Positions 9,585-22,240 of a stretch of DNA of 64,000 bases are shown here, one piece after another. Position 1 is the stretch's first letter. The number at the start of each line of letters is the position of its first letter. The stretch is from Eopsaltria australis (Eukaryota > Chordata > Aves > Passeriformes > Petroicidae): NCBI GenBank assembly GCA_034509425.1, contig JAVTVJ010000033.1, forward strand, positions 1,922,001-1,986,000, given 5' to 3'. Below the pieces are notes generated by a model that saw only the letters and a program-made list of their open reading frames with translations, was not told where the DNA came from and ran no database searches. The translations under genes and the position numbers were made by a program.

Positions 9585-9968
9585 ATGAACACCTGTGAAA
9601 CTGTTGAGATTAATTCAGCTACATCTGTTCCCAATTTTGCAAGTTCTGACAGATTATCTGTCCTTATATGTTATGTTTCTCCCTTTTTCCTTTCCGTATG
9701 TCTTTTGGGGTGCATTTTACATAGAATGATACACCTGAGAAATAAGCAATCTAAAAATCTGCAAGCTGTGTGGGATTTGGTAGTTCTCAAAGACAGACAT
9801 TCAAAAGGCAGACAGATTCACAGGCGTAGGTGGTATAGTTTCAAAAAGAATAACTGTGGCAACGATGTGGCTTATACTGACCTCACAGAGACCAATAGAT
9901 ATGGAGAATCAACAGTAGAAATAGAAGGAGAAATTACAGTTTCTAGGTGGAATGTCTCTTCCCCATAG
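9585..9968 (+). CDS. Candidate small single-pass membrane protein (127 aa), unrecognised
   Basis: The frame is open from 9543 (after a TAA at 9540-9542) to the TAG stop ending at 9968. The first in-frame ATG is at 9585, in a weak context (C at -3, A at +4). The predicted product has a polar N-terminus of 23 residues and one hydrophobic segment at about residues 24-45. This is followed at once by H-R-M-I-H-L-R-N-K, a positive-inside pattern implying N-terminus outside and tail inside. A basic cluster (R-Q-I-H-R-R-R-W) sits near residues 75-85 and an acidic, Ser/Thr-rich C-terminus follows. A TATA-like box lies upstream, and the nearest candidate poly(A) signal (ATTAAA) is near 10291. I do not recognise a family. 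About one open frame of this length is expected by chance in the window, so it may not be a gene. No convincing splice acceptor precedes it, so if real it would be a single coding exon. Confidence 0.25.
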   Translation: MNTCETVEINSATSVPNFASSDRLSVLICYVSPFFLSVCLLGCILHRMIHLRNKQSKNLQAVWDLVVLKDRHSKGRQIHRRRWYSFKKNNCGNDVAYTDLTETNRYGESTVEIEGEITVSRWNVSSP

Positions 9969-12900
9969 TGTAAAAACACTGCTTTCTTCAGAGGAATTCC
10001 ATACACCATCACTGGAGACAGTGCAAGGCCATATCATGTCCTGAAATGCACTTTGTATCTGCTCATTTTATGCAACATGGGTTATACTGATTCATTGTGG
10101 CAAAAATCCTACTGACTTCCTGGATTAGACTCTTACTGCATCTTTATGAGTCAGAGCAGCGGTAAATCACTATTATCTCAACGGTTTTAGAAGCAGAAAG
10201 AGGAGAAAGAATACCACAAAGTAAAACATAAGCAAGACTGTGGTAAGGATAAGACTTCAGTTCAACACCCCTATTCTGCTACTGCAGAATATTAAATTAA
10301 TTGTACTTCAGTTTGAATGAAAAGCTATCTGAACTCATGGTTTTGCTTCTGCTCACCTCAGAACTGCCCCTTTCTGCCCTTCAGCCCCATTACAAATGCT
10401 TCATTCCTAATAGAGAACAAACCCAATCTGTATTCCCATAATACGCAAATATTTGGAGTAACAGCTCATGAAATGTTGCCAATGTTATTTAGAGAGAAAG
10501 ATCAAGTTGTATGTACATTTTCTTTTATAGCCTAGTAGAAAGAACACTGTAGTAGATGGAGAATTCAGGTTCATCATCCTGCTCAGCATTAGGCAGTTCA
10601 AACTAGATGTAACCAGTATCTATACAGTCTCCTTATCAAAAGGATGAGAGCTACACCAGATTTATTATCTCACATTTTTCTTGAAGCCATGTTACAGACA
10701 GACACATCAGAATTATGTTATTAATTTAAACTCTAATAATTGATGGTCTCCCCTGAGCAAGCACAGAAGAACCTGTGGAATTCAGGAAAAAGAAAAAAAA
10801 TATATAACAAAAAAATAAAAAGCAATGGTTCATTTTTATAATGAAGTTTGTTAGAATCTCTATCCACTGAAACTGAGGAGAGTTTGACCACTGATATTTG
10901 ACAGAGCATTGAATGTTTTTAAAAAAATAATTTTGACTATCATATCTATTTATTTGAGGAACAGTGATAGCAAGCCCTCAGGAAGATAGGAAAATGCTGA
11001 CTTTATACAAGATTTTAAAAGGCATGTAGGAAATAAGTGGCAAAAAAAATTTTGTTCTCTTAAAATTACGGCAGACCTGTAGCCTGAAGAGAGTTCAATT
11101 TTCTCCTGTCAGGAATTCGAGATTTGGGTAAAAATTAGTGCTTAAATAGAAAAATATTTTGCTATCAATTTTTTTTGCAGTACATGAGTGTTAAGTTTAT
11201 CTGGAATACAGGAAAGCAAAAGCAGTGTATTCTTTCTCTAGAAACATTATTAAAAATATTGTTGTCCTTCAGAAGATTTCTGATCTCTTAACAAGAGCTA
11301 TCCATCTGCTTAAATAATAGGTACCTCTTCTTTATTTTTGAGAAAAATTTAATCTAAATCTGATCTTTAAAAACTCTAGGTGAATGTATGTGATCCATAG
11401 CTGTTAAGATGAGCAACAAAGCTTTGAGAACAAATTTCCAGAGCAGGCAGGATAGAGATAGAAACCAGCAATGAATTTGAGGAACAAAAAGGGTTCTTTC
11501 ACTTCATAATAACCTTTTTTTTTCGTAATGAAAATATTATTAAGAGCATTCTGTAGTTTCTTAATTCTAAGTTCATTAATATTATTAAAATATGGGGGAA
11601 AAACCTTCATATTATGATCAAGAAGACAGTGGACTGAAATGATTTTAAAAAAATTCAAGCATGAAAAAAATACCCATTGTGCTATGGGAATTATTTTACT
11701 CTGGAAGTCATTCACCCATCTCTTCCAAACAATTCAGATGACTTCATTATATCCTCCAGACCCCTTTCTGCTTTTATATTTTCTTCACCAAATTGAATCA
11801 AACTTTTCTTTCAATTTTTTCTTCTTGCTACAAACCTCAAATCTAGCCTGCTGGAGTTCAGAACATTGACTTGGAAAACTATGTATTTAAAACTTCATGA
11901 ACCCTATAATGACTAGCTATAGGTAATGCAATATCTCCTGTTTCCATCTATGGACAATGTCATACAAAATGCTTACCCCTCTTTTCTTCATTATATGTTT
12001 TACATTAACATAATTTGTAATAACAACAGATTTTCCATAATACAGAGAAAATAAATCACAACTTCCCATTTCTGGAAACTTCTCAAGTTAATTGTGGTCT
12101 GTTCTTAAAATTTAAAATAAAATTTTACATTTTCCCATTAAGAATATAAAGATATTTAATTTAAGAAAATATTCATATTTATGGGGTATAAATTTTTAAA
12201 AGTCAAGAAAATTACCTTTTTGTTGACTCATGCACAGGGAAGATGCTGGAAACACTAATTAGTCATTAAAGCAGCTCAATTTGCAGTCTTAATGCCTCAG
12301 AGACAAAAGGCTGTTAAATGCTGTTATTATTTGTGTAACAGTAGAGATAGAAACAAGTTTCCATTTCAGGCTCCCCTTCTGCTAGAAATTGCAGGCTACA
12401 TAATAATTAAAAAAATACCACCCCAAATAATCTTACATCATAAAACTAGCTTTCAATAAATCACATAAATAAAGCGATGAAAGGGACAGAGCAAAGCTGT
12501 GTTTTAGAGCATTTTTCCTGAAACCTGTTGTTCATGTAAGCATTGAGCCAGCTAATATCGCCAGGCAGACCAGTGGTTAGGTTAGTTGGTCAAAGGTCCT
12601 ATGGCTTTCTTTTGTTCAAATATTTTCAGTATTGCAGCAAGCAGAATCTTAAGCAAATATAAGTAGCATGCTGAATAATTGCAACCTGTCATAATAAATG
12701 ACTGGATCCACTCAAATTCAACAACTCATGTGAAGGAAGTACTCCCAGCTGAATTGTGCAGATGAAAGAAAAGTCAGTTTTATTTATTTAGTATTCTGCT
12801 ATTCAGTTGTGTCCCTTCTCACAGCCTAGGTTATCATCATGCAAGTTACACCTCCTGGGGATATATTTTTAGAGCTGCTAGTAAAAGAATAACCCTTCTG

Positions 12901-15900
12901 CTTGAAAAGTTTCCGACAAATAAGGAATCCTGACAAATTTGACAATCTGCAGGAGACAAATCTGTGTGGTGGAAAACAATACCTAACTGAAAGAAAAATA
13001 AATACATCTAATGTAAGAAAAAGATTGTACAATTTTCCTACAGCTCTACACAGTAAAGCTTTTGATGAAGAAAGAATTTTATTCTTTACAACAGAAATAT
13101 GAATTCTGTGGTATTATGAACCTAAATAAATGCCAAATAGACTGTTAAATAAAAATAATTAAGAAAAGGCATAGCATTTGAAATTGGAATGTGACTTTGT
13201 GTTTAACTGATTCAGTGTCATATACACTACATTCTAAAATTATTTTAGCTAAGCAAGAATGTACAATCTACTAGAACTGTTTTGAGATTTTCTAAATACA
13301 AAAAGGTGGAGTGAAATGTGCTGCCATCCTCGCATTTAATAGGTTTTTCTTAAGGCTTTTCTTCACCTTTCCCTGACTAGCTTTTTGAAAATAAGCCTGG
13401 GCCACCTTCAAATCATCTGGAAAACAGTCTTGCTCACTCTCCTAAATTTATATGTTAAGGAGAGTTAAACATTCACTGAACAAGGTGTGCTTCCTTGCAT
13501 TATATTTTGAAGCATCACCCAAACCATCAAAAGGAAACACAGGATTATATCCTGCCCAGCCTCCCCATATGAATTATAATCCTGAAGCACCAATATCCAT
13601 TCAAATCATCAGCTCTCCCCACCTGAGCAATTAAATATGTACATTCAATTTCTCCATTTAAACTTCTTTCTTTTTTGACTTTTCCTCTGGAAGTTATTAA
13701 TCCATCTCTCCCAAAGTAGGATTTCAGAGAAAGAGAAGGAAGAGAACACCTTATCTCCATCAGCTTTTCTCTGTTCCCTTTTTGCCTTTTTGAGGGAAAA
13801 GCAATTTATGTCTCCCTTCCATTTTCCAAAGTTACATCTCAAAAGCCAAGGAAGAAAGGAAAATCTTGACTACTCTTCCCATCATGGTGTGGAAGCAACC
13901 AAGAAGTGTTGTACTTGCCTACAAATAGTGAATCCTGACAATAAACTGCTCTTTGCAACCTTAGAATTAGCCCTATATGCAGAATTTCCTTTGGCAGTAC
14001 ACAAAAATACCCTTCAAAATATCTCCCTAAAAACTGTCAAATGAGGATTCAGATTTTAGAAGTCTCAGGTACAATGTTACACAGACAATGTAGTTAATCT
14101 TTGATTAACTGAACTAACTTTTCAGGCCTCTCTCTGGAGATCTTTGAGCAAGATTTCCTCAGATGCTTTCCACAATCATCATCATCTCCTTTCATCAGGC
14201 TTGCTAGCTGCCAGTACCCCCTCACTTTCTTGTAACCTGAAAAACTTTGCCATAACTTTTGGGGTCTCCATCCTTGGCTCTCCAGCACTGAGTAACCAGC
14301 ACATAAGACTTATCTTAGCTTTCACTCCTTTACTTCTAATTAAGCCCTGAAGGTTTCTGCCACTCTCCTTCCCCAAACCCTTTTCCTATCCCCAAACTCC
14401 CACCACATGACATGGGAAGTGTGCTGTTTGCCCAGCTTTCACCATCTTTATCTCTGCATTGTCCATAGGCAAGCACCTCTGCTCCTATTTTCAGTTCTGC
14501 TCAAAATTCTCACTGTAGTTTGTATCTTACCAGGAATTTCAATCCAGGCCTCACTGGGCTCCTTAAGCAAACAGTTTATTCAATGCAGTAAAGGTTTTTC
14601 ACTGCAGAATAGGTCAATTAACAGAACTAGTGGTGAGAAAAGAAATTATAGCCTCAGTAAAATGGCCTGGGTTTTAGTGTGGACCTGTGATTGGGCTTTA
14701 GAAATGAAAGGAATTTGATTATCGTATCTGAATAGAAAACTCAATTAGTTTAATAATGAATAATAGTTACAGAAAAGTATTCTGGTAAAAATAATAAATT
14801 AGAGCAGAAGAGAATGGTCATCATTAAAGGAAACAGTTGAAAAAGAACTTTGTTTCCAGGACGTAAAAAAATATGATAAAACATATATTTTGCATATATT
14901 TACTTCTGTTTGATAGTATTTTCAGCTTACTAATGAGTGATCAGATTATTCATGGAAAAACTGCCAGTTTGACACAAAAATATTGCTGCATGTCATCTGT
15001 AAGATTATTATTACCTCCTTTTATGTACATCATCTATGCTATTGCAGAATTTTACTGTGTCACATTTATCCTCAGAAATTATTTTCTGAATACTGAATAG
15101 AGGCTCAATAAGTGTAAATTGGCAAACCTTGTGTGAGCCCAACAAGTGTGGAAATTAAGGCAGGCAAAATTATTTGAAGTTTTACTCAAATTTTTCCAAT
15201 AATTTGCACAAATCTACCGTGACACAATGGTGGTCTGATATATCTTACAAATTGTTTTTGTCATTCTAGTTTTGGAGGGTTGTGTTAAACCACTTTGAAA
15301 CAGAAAAGATTTAAACCTGACAGTTCCTGTGTGTTGGGTAAGTCCCTTCTTTGCTGTGTCAGCGCAGGAAAAGTGCACCGGGTAGGGAAAAACCCAGGAA
15401 TCCAAACTGTTGTTTTTCCTTTCACTATCTAGACCATTTTTGTCTTAGTTTCATAAAAAAGAACCCAAAATAAATCTGTAAGTTCAAAAAGAACATTTTG
15501 CACAGTCTGAAGTAATTTTCTGGAGATAAGCCCTGATGTTTCTCTTACTATGGTACTTGAATGACAGGAAAATCCTTCTTCTTCAACTGCTGAAGCATTT
15601 TATCCTTCCTTTTGGTCCTATACACAATAAAATTTGCCTCTTTTGATTTTAAACTCCTCAAGATGGGAATTATGTCTTCTTGTACACTAGCAAATCCATT
15701 GCACAATTGAGTGGAAATATTCATGGGGTTTCTGGGGAACTACTGTTCTAAAAACAATATTAGGGAAATATCGTATTTTTCAAGACATGAAAACCTACCA
15801 CCTGTGCTGGCTTGCTGTATTCCCATTCTGAATTGTGGATAGGACCATTATCTTAAAACTACAACAGTAGCAGTAGTAATAATGAAAGAATTTCAGGCTA

Positions 15901-18900
15901 ATATTTATCTACAAAAATACCATAAGCACAAAAGAAATATTTATGCCAAATATGTATATGAAATATAGTAGATACTTTGAGACAGAAAAATAGAATAGAG
16001 AATTGGAGCTCAGTTGTGGCAGTTGTTTTTACTTAGCATGAGAATATGATTTTAAATGAGGATAATTTAAGAAACATCTCATATAACATTGAAGAAAAAT
16101 ACTAATAGAAACAATGAGCCAAATATCTCCACAATAGGTAAATATTATTAATAGTGCCATATATTATATATAGACACATTACTTTCATCTGATCTGGCAC
16201 ACTAGCTAATAGAGACTAAAAATAATTATGGGCTGAGATGTTTGCAGATAGACAGTGACCTCATTAATTGCTGTGATGGAGATACTGGTAGCTCCCTGCA
16301 GTGAGTCATTATAGAAGTGCATCAAATAACAAACAATGACAGCTAGCTCATAGTGAGTGAAGTCTGACAGATGGTCAATAAATTCAGGACTGACACATTT
16401 TTGTAACTAAAAGGTAGGTTTGAAGTCCTTTAGGGTTCTAACAGTGCTTCTCCTGGGTCATAAAAGTTAATATCCAGCTCAAGCCCTACAAATATAAAGG
16501 AAAGAAGAAAAACCCAAATCCTCTAGTGGGTAATCAAACTGCAGTAGACTAAAGTTTCTAAATACCAGTGACACTTCCTTGTTCACTACCACTAGGAATG
16601 CTGCATCATTTCTAGTCTGCCACTGCACCATGCTGTGCACCACCACAATGCATTTTATGCTAATGTGATGAGATGTCACGCAGTTTGATATGATGTGGAA
16701 CAACACAGTGGTGAAAACTTATGGACCAACATAATTGCTTTCAGATAAGAATTATTAACTCAGCTGGCAGAACTCAGATCTAAATGTGCATGATCTGAGG
16801 ATAAATAAATAGATTAGATAGATTTACTAAGAACAATTTGCAAGAATGGATATTCTATTGTGTCTGACTCTGCACACAGTTCTATTTAAAGTGCTTCTCC
16901 CTATACAATAGCACATACATGTATTCATCTCCCTTTTGCTCTTTTCAAGACTGCCATCTTTTATTAATATTTACTCATTTTCTGAGTTTTGCCCTTTATA
17001 ATTAATTAAAACAAACATTTTTGGAGGAGTTGGTTATTTTTTAAATAGCTGAATTGGCTAACACTGTTTTAATGAAATAACTCTCTTTGGTAGTAGCATT
17101 TTTGAAGGAGTAATCACAAAACTGGTAATTAAAAATAAATGCCTAGATTCTCAGCAGGAATAAAGCACATTTCAGCTTTGGAACAGAGCCAGTTTCCTTT
17201 TCTGCAGCACTGTCCCTGGAGTCCTCATGACCCGTTACTGAGGGAGTTACACTGGATCAGGGACATACAAAAGAAAACTTGCAAACCATGTTTGCAAATA
17301 ACAACACTTTGACAGTTGATTTTGGTTGTAGTTGCTGGGCTTGCTCTTGGAAACACTGAAGAAGGTAAGATTTTATTCAAAATTCAAAACCCAAAAATGT
17401 AGACAAGATTTGTGCAGGCATAAATCTGCAAGTGAGTATATGAAAATAAGTGCCATGCTTTCAAAAACTGAAGAAAGTGAAAGGAAAATAAAGGCTCCAA
17501 CCTAAGAAAAGGAGGACAAAGTAAACAACGAGCAATAGTAGTGGAAGACACAAGTCATGGATTGAAGTGAGTCCAGCACAAGATTTCAAGAGGGCCCAAT
17601 ATCCTGGAAGGCCCTAAGGACCAATGATGCATCTGGTAGTTCTGCTGATTGCCTGAACACAACCAAGTACGGGCAGAATAGGTGACCTTCTGGTTACATT
17701 TAGCTTGGAATACTTAATGGAGCAGTGAGATTTTCTTTTAGAGATGTTCCCTAAAAGCAAAAAGAAGACACCTGGCATTAACACATTTGATAGGAGACAA
17801 AGGCCACTGTACACATTTATGCTGCTAGGAATAGAGAGTAACTGGTGACAGCATGGCGCTAAGTAAAGAGCAGAATATTCAATCCATGCCCTTCTTCGGC
17901 TGCTATACAAAAGTCATCTACTGTTTATAAGAGGGACAAATGACACAGCAGCTTCCTAAATAGTGTGGTGTTTCAGTTCAGCAACAGAATAAAGCAGGTG
18001 AAGAAAACACACATATAGTTCAGCTTTCAAATCAGAAATATTCTTGCTGTGAATGTGAGTATGACAAAAGAGAATGAATTATTATACAGCCACTGATAAA
18101 TCTGTTTATGAATCTCATCAGATATTTTCTAAATATGGGATCCATAGAAAAGGATCTTGGCCTAAGGGAAGGCACCAAAATATTTCAAATATCTTAAAGT
18201 ATCCTATGGCCTTATATTGCCTTTATCTATCATTCCCTATGCTCAAAGAACAATCTACTGTAACCAGCCTCAATAACAAGAATCAAAACTGTGGGGATTT
18301 GTTTTCAGGCACGTTAGATCAGAAAGTTTGTTTCACTCCAATAAGGACCAAAAACGTTGTCTGACATAGGTAGCCATCCATGCAACAGAGGGAGAAAATT
18401 GCAAATAACTTGTAGTGAACCGTTTAGGAGTAATTGATAAGCAGCAATTTGTCCAAAACAATTATTCAGTCATGAGCATTAACTGATCAGTGAAAACTAT
18501 GACTCAAACTAGGGTAATCTAAAATCAGATAAAAGAATAAATTCACTGGAACCATATTTGTAAGTAGTGAACCAAAACCAGAACCAGGTCTCCTGGCAGC
18601 CACATATCTCCTATTGTCACTAGCCACTGCTGATGTTTGTAGCTATTGCTACAAAAAAAGGAACCTTTCAAATGTGTCTTATTCTGAAAACCTCTTTCTT
18701 CTTTGCATTGTATATTTTATTTTCTTGTTCCATTTGTTGCATTTGTGAAAGGATTCAAGAAGAACTATTTGATTTTTAAGGAAGCAATATTTCAAAGTTA
18801 GAATAGATTAATGAACAGAGAAAAAATTATGTTGCTTATCTTTTTTTTTGCTCATTAATGTTAGGCTTTTAGGCAGCTTCTTAAAACAGTTATTAAAAAA

Positions 18901-19659
18901 ACCACAGCAAAGCTAATACAAAACTTGTCATTTCTCCCTTCTTATTGCCTTTTCTAAGCTCAGTAATACTTTTATAGGCTGTATTGCAAAACAACTATAA
19001 ATGATAGAGTGCTTAAGGATTTCTTCAAGCAGATTGTTATGAAAATGAGTTGACCTCATCCCCTTTTGTCAATAAAATAGGATATTACCAAAAGGCAGCT
19101 TTTGCAATTACATGTGAATTGCTTTTCAAGCTTCACAAAAAGGTCGATTCAAACAGTGACAAACATCACCTTGGTAGGCACCACTGCCTACCTTCAATTT
19201 GGAAAAGCTTTTATTAGCTCACATTCATGCTGAGGGTCAGCTTTTCAGTGTTCTTTTCTGAGAGACTGAGGCATGAAAGCTCTTGAAATCTCCATTTACT
19301 TAATGAAAATAATATTACTGAATGAATGATAATCAAGTGATATTTTCATTATGCCAAGTAATTTTCCGCCAGTATTTCAATTCCCCTTAGCAACATGTAT
19401 TTGTGAGGGTTGTAACCTATAGGCTCTTTACAGCAACTATCTCTCACTCCTGCAAAGGACGTCTTGACCATGAGACGGTTAGCCATTTGAACATACCAAA
19501 GTAGCTGTCTAGAGCTCTCTTTGCTGCTCCACTCCTAAACAGAAATTTCTTTGTAATTTTCTTTATTGCTACTTATTTCTGCAGAATACATGTCTTTTGA
19601 TACAGTCATGGTAATGGATAGAGAGCAGCAGTACAGAAGTAGGGTCTTGTAAAGTGAGA
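9969..19659. other. Long non-coding stretch (9.7 kb)
   Basis: I recognise no repeat family, RNA gene or exon. Open frames such as 11404-11715, 13790-14044, 14407-14718 and 17614-17910 are 84-103 residues long and without motifs, as chance predicts. A DR1-type nuclear receptor half-site pair occurs at 12587-12599. The bases are AT-rich and CpG-poor throughout. Confidence 0.5.
12587..12599 (+). promoter_or_regulatory. Possible DR1 nuclear receptor element
   Basis: TGGTCAAAGGTCC is two AGGTCA-like half sites spaced by one base, the arrangement bound by HNF4 and RXR heterodimers. It is a single short motif with no supporting context. Confidence 0.2.
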
Positions 19660-20045
19660 CCCACCGTCAGGGAGAGACAGGAGTGGGGCTGTGCTCTGTC
19701 ACAGAGGAAGGGCTGAGAGCCAGGAGCTGCAGCAAAGATGGCAGGGCAGGGACCTGGCTGGCAAAGGACACGGGCCCTGAATAAGGTGAGCAGAGCAAGT
19801 CCCATGATAGCAAGCCAGTTTAGGCAGCATCCAGGAGCCAGGCAAGTCCATGGCGATGAGATGAGTTCAGGGAGCTCAAGTCACGCAGGTCAGAGCCAGG
19901 AACAGAGATGTGCATGGCAGGCACAAAAACTCGTGCCAAGACTGAAGTTTAATACCCCTCCCGGGCAAAGAAAAGCCAGGACTCAGCTCTTTTCCCAACA
20001 GTCTGACTCAAGGTCAGAGCTGCACTATATCACGACTGGCTAGGA
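19660..20045 (-). repeat. GC-rich probable old LTR or unclassified repeat
   Basis: About 390 bp of distinctly GC-richer sequence sits abruptly between AT-rich flanks. On the minus strand it reads GGGAGGGGTATTAAAC (TATA-like) followed by C/T-rich, CTGG-repeating sequence. That resembles an LTR with its promoter, but I found no clear TG...CA ends, target duplication or family match. The open frames at 19569-19805 and 19738-20043 follow from the base composition and are not gene calls. Confidence 0.35.
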
Positions 20046-21870
20046 GCCCTCCTTTTAAAAATCTTTTGGAAAAATACCTATTATCTCTAACACATGTAAT
20101 GGATTAGGACCAAAAGGTTATATGGGATCCTAAGGATGGAAATAGGTGTTTGTGTCAAAGTAAGTTTCAAGAGGATGCGTAGAGCTAGAGAAAATAAAAA
20201 CAAAACTGAAGACTTGTAGATGACAGCTCATTGTTGAAAAAAAATCACTGCAGACAAAATAAGACTTTTCATGGTTTTTCATTGATTCTACTGAAAAGAA
20301 GTTGTGCATTTCATCTAGTGAAAACCTTTCTGAAGCTAAGGGTTTAATTTCATGAATAGAACTCAATAAATAAGTAGATTTGGTTGTAATCATAAACATT
20401 TTATAACAACATGTAATTGTGCGGATGTTTTGTGTGAGCAGAGATGTATTTAAATGAAGAATTTAGAAATCTTTAATGAATTTAAATAGTATTTGACTAA
20501 TACTTTTACTCTTGAAAATGTAAGAAAACCTTTTTGCAAAGAAAAATCCTTAAATTCCATCGCATTTTTCCTATTTTTCTTATAATTGTTCATCTAGAAA
20601 TGTTGCTAAGTATATATTTTTAAGTAAAAAGAAAATTCTAAGAAAAAGTAAAATTTACTTAAGCCAACAGAAATCCCCTGTTCAGAGTGACATTTTTTTT
20701 TTTTCAGATTTTTAACACTACAAAGAACAGAGAGGATTGTGTCATGCTTTTGTCTGGACTTTTATGTTCAGCTAAAAATCGGTTATTCATAAAGCTCTAG
20801 TTAAGACATAAAGATATTTCATGAACATTATTAAATAACTTTTCAACATCTATAAAATCTTAACATCTTTCTGTTTCACAAAATGATTTGCAGTTCTAGT
20901 CTTAAGAAACAAAGGCTTATGAAGTGCCAGGTATAATAGCAGACTAAGATTCCCTCGTGAATTCAAGACCTAATATAAGCTTTCTGACTTTTCTAGTATG
21001 TTTCAGTTCTGGAAACACTTTGTGAATTATATTAGTGCTAATCCACTGTGGGATAACAGGATATAATAGAATATGAAGAGATGCAATTATGGTTTTCTGT
21101 GTACAATTCAGTAATTCTAAAATGCAAGTGATTCTTTTTACAGACAGGCATTCCTTACTTTCATAGATTTAGTGTTTATTACAAGCACAGATATGTGCCA
21201 TAACAGAGGTTATGTCACCACTGATTGCACTATATTTTAACTATCTACATATCAAAGAATTAATGTAAACTCATTAATTTTCCAATAAATCAGGTTAGCC
21301 TATAAAAAAATTTTCAACTTTCTAGTATATGAGATAATTTGTTAGAGCTTGCTTAGATACTGTTATGTCACACTACAATCTGCAATATGAACATACTGGG
21401 ACTGTTTGGCTGGACTGATAAAAATTGTTAGATCACTTCAGGATTGGATTATGTCCATTTAGATAAAGATACAGCAATTTAGTTATGTCAAAAAAGATTC
21501 AGTAAAATCTATGAAATTATCAGAAAAACTGTGGTGCAGCTCAGTGTTTATTTTAGGTCAGGAGGTTAAGAATCATAACAAACACATACATCATTTGGAG
21601 TGCTGGTCCAAGCTTTGCATGTTTTCCTGATTCAGCCCACTCAACATTGTGAGACTCATGTTCAAAAAATTAAATATGCTACTTCTTCCAGAAATACTAG
21701 TAATAAGCCTGGGAGTCATAGGGTTAGAGTAACTAATATGACTGACATTCTTAATGGGACACCTCAAATGAACTTTTTCAAGGATTTGGTTAATTAGTTA
21801 ATGAATTAATTAGCTAACATTATACCCCAGGGAAGGTATTATTAGCAGAAACATGGGTGATGTGTTTTAG
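20046..21870. other. AT-rich non-coding stretch
   Basis: Nothing recognised apart from a T-run near 20693-20704 and a homeodomain-type motif cluster at 21789-21818. Confidence 0.5.
21789..21818. promoter_or_regulatory. Cluster of TAATTA homeodomain-type motifs, partly palindromic
   Basis: GTTAATTAG, TAATGAATTA and TTAATTAGC overlap within 30 bp, and the outer GTTA...TAAC pair is self-complementary. TAATTA is a generic homeodomain core and is frequent by chance in DNA this AT-rich. Confidence 0.2.
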
Positions 21871-21884
21871 GGATATGTAATAGT

Positions 21885-22240
21885 TAATAATAAAGGTAGA
21901 CTAGAGAAGTCCCTCTGTAACTGTAGGAAATAATAGCTGGCAGGAAAGGTAACTCGATGAAAATGCAGTATCACCAACCATATTGCACCGTGAGCTGCAC
22001 CAGCCCTGTCAGCAAGTGCTCGATGCTGGGAGCCAGCCAGACCATTCTGGCCGATCCCGACACATCGGAGTGCAGAGCAATTTGGGAACCACCATATGGC
22101 ACTCAACGTGGCTACACAGATACAGAGCAGCCCCTTCATCACGATGTTATTAGGCACCAAGAGCACTATGTGACAAAAAGAGAGCAGACTGTCTGGGGCT
22201 GCCTCACTGCTGCCTACATATATGAAATATGTTAGCATAA
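21885..22240 (+). mobile_element. Decayed class II retroviral LTR 3' end, primer-binding-like site and leader
   Basis: AATAAA at 21889-21894 is followed by about 200 bp of GC-richer, CpG-containing sequence that ends ACCACCA at 22094. After two bases comes a sequence matching a lysine-tRNA-type primer-binding site at 13 of 18 positions (TGGCACTCAACGTGG at 22097-22111). The order poly(A) signal, U5, CA end and PBS is that of the 3' half of a 5' LTR on the plus strand. Bases 22115-22240 could be leader. No gag frame survives. The open frames on both strands here (21867-22238 and 21957-22235) have no retroviral motif I can identify. A chance match cannot be excluded. Confidence 0.38.

Noticed and set aside
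21867..22238. Overlapping frames on both strands at about 22 kb read as a gene
   Set aside because: They coincide with a GC-rich probable LTR/leader relic, and neither translation has a retroviral or cellular motif.
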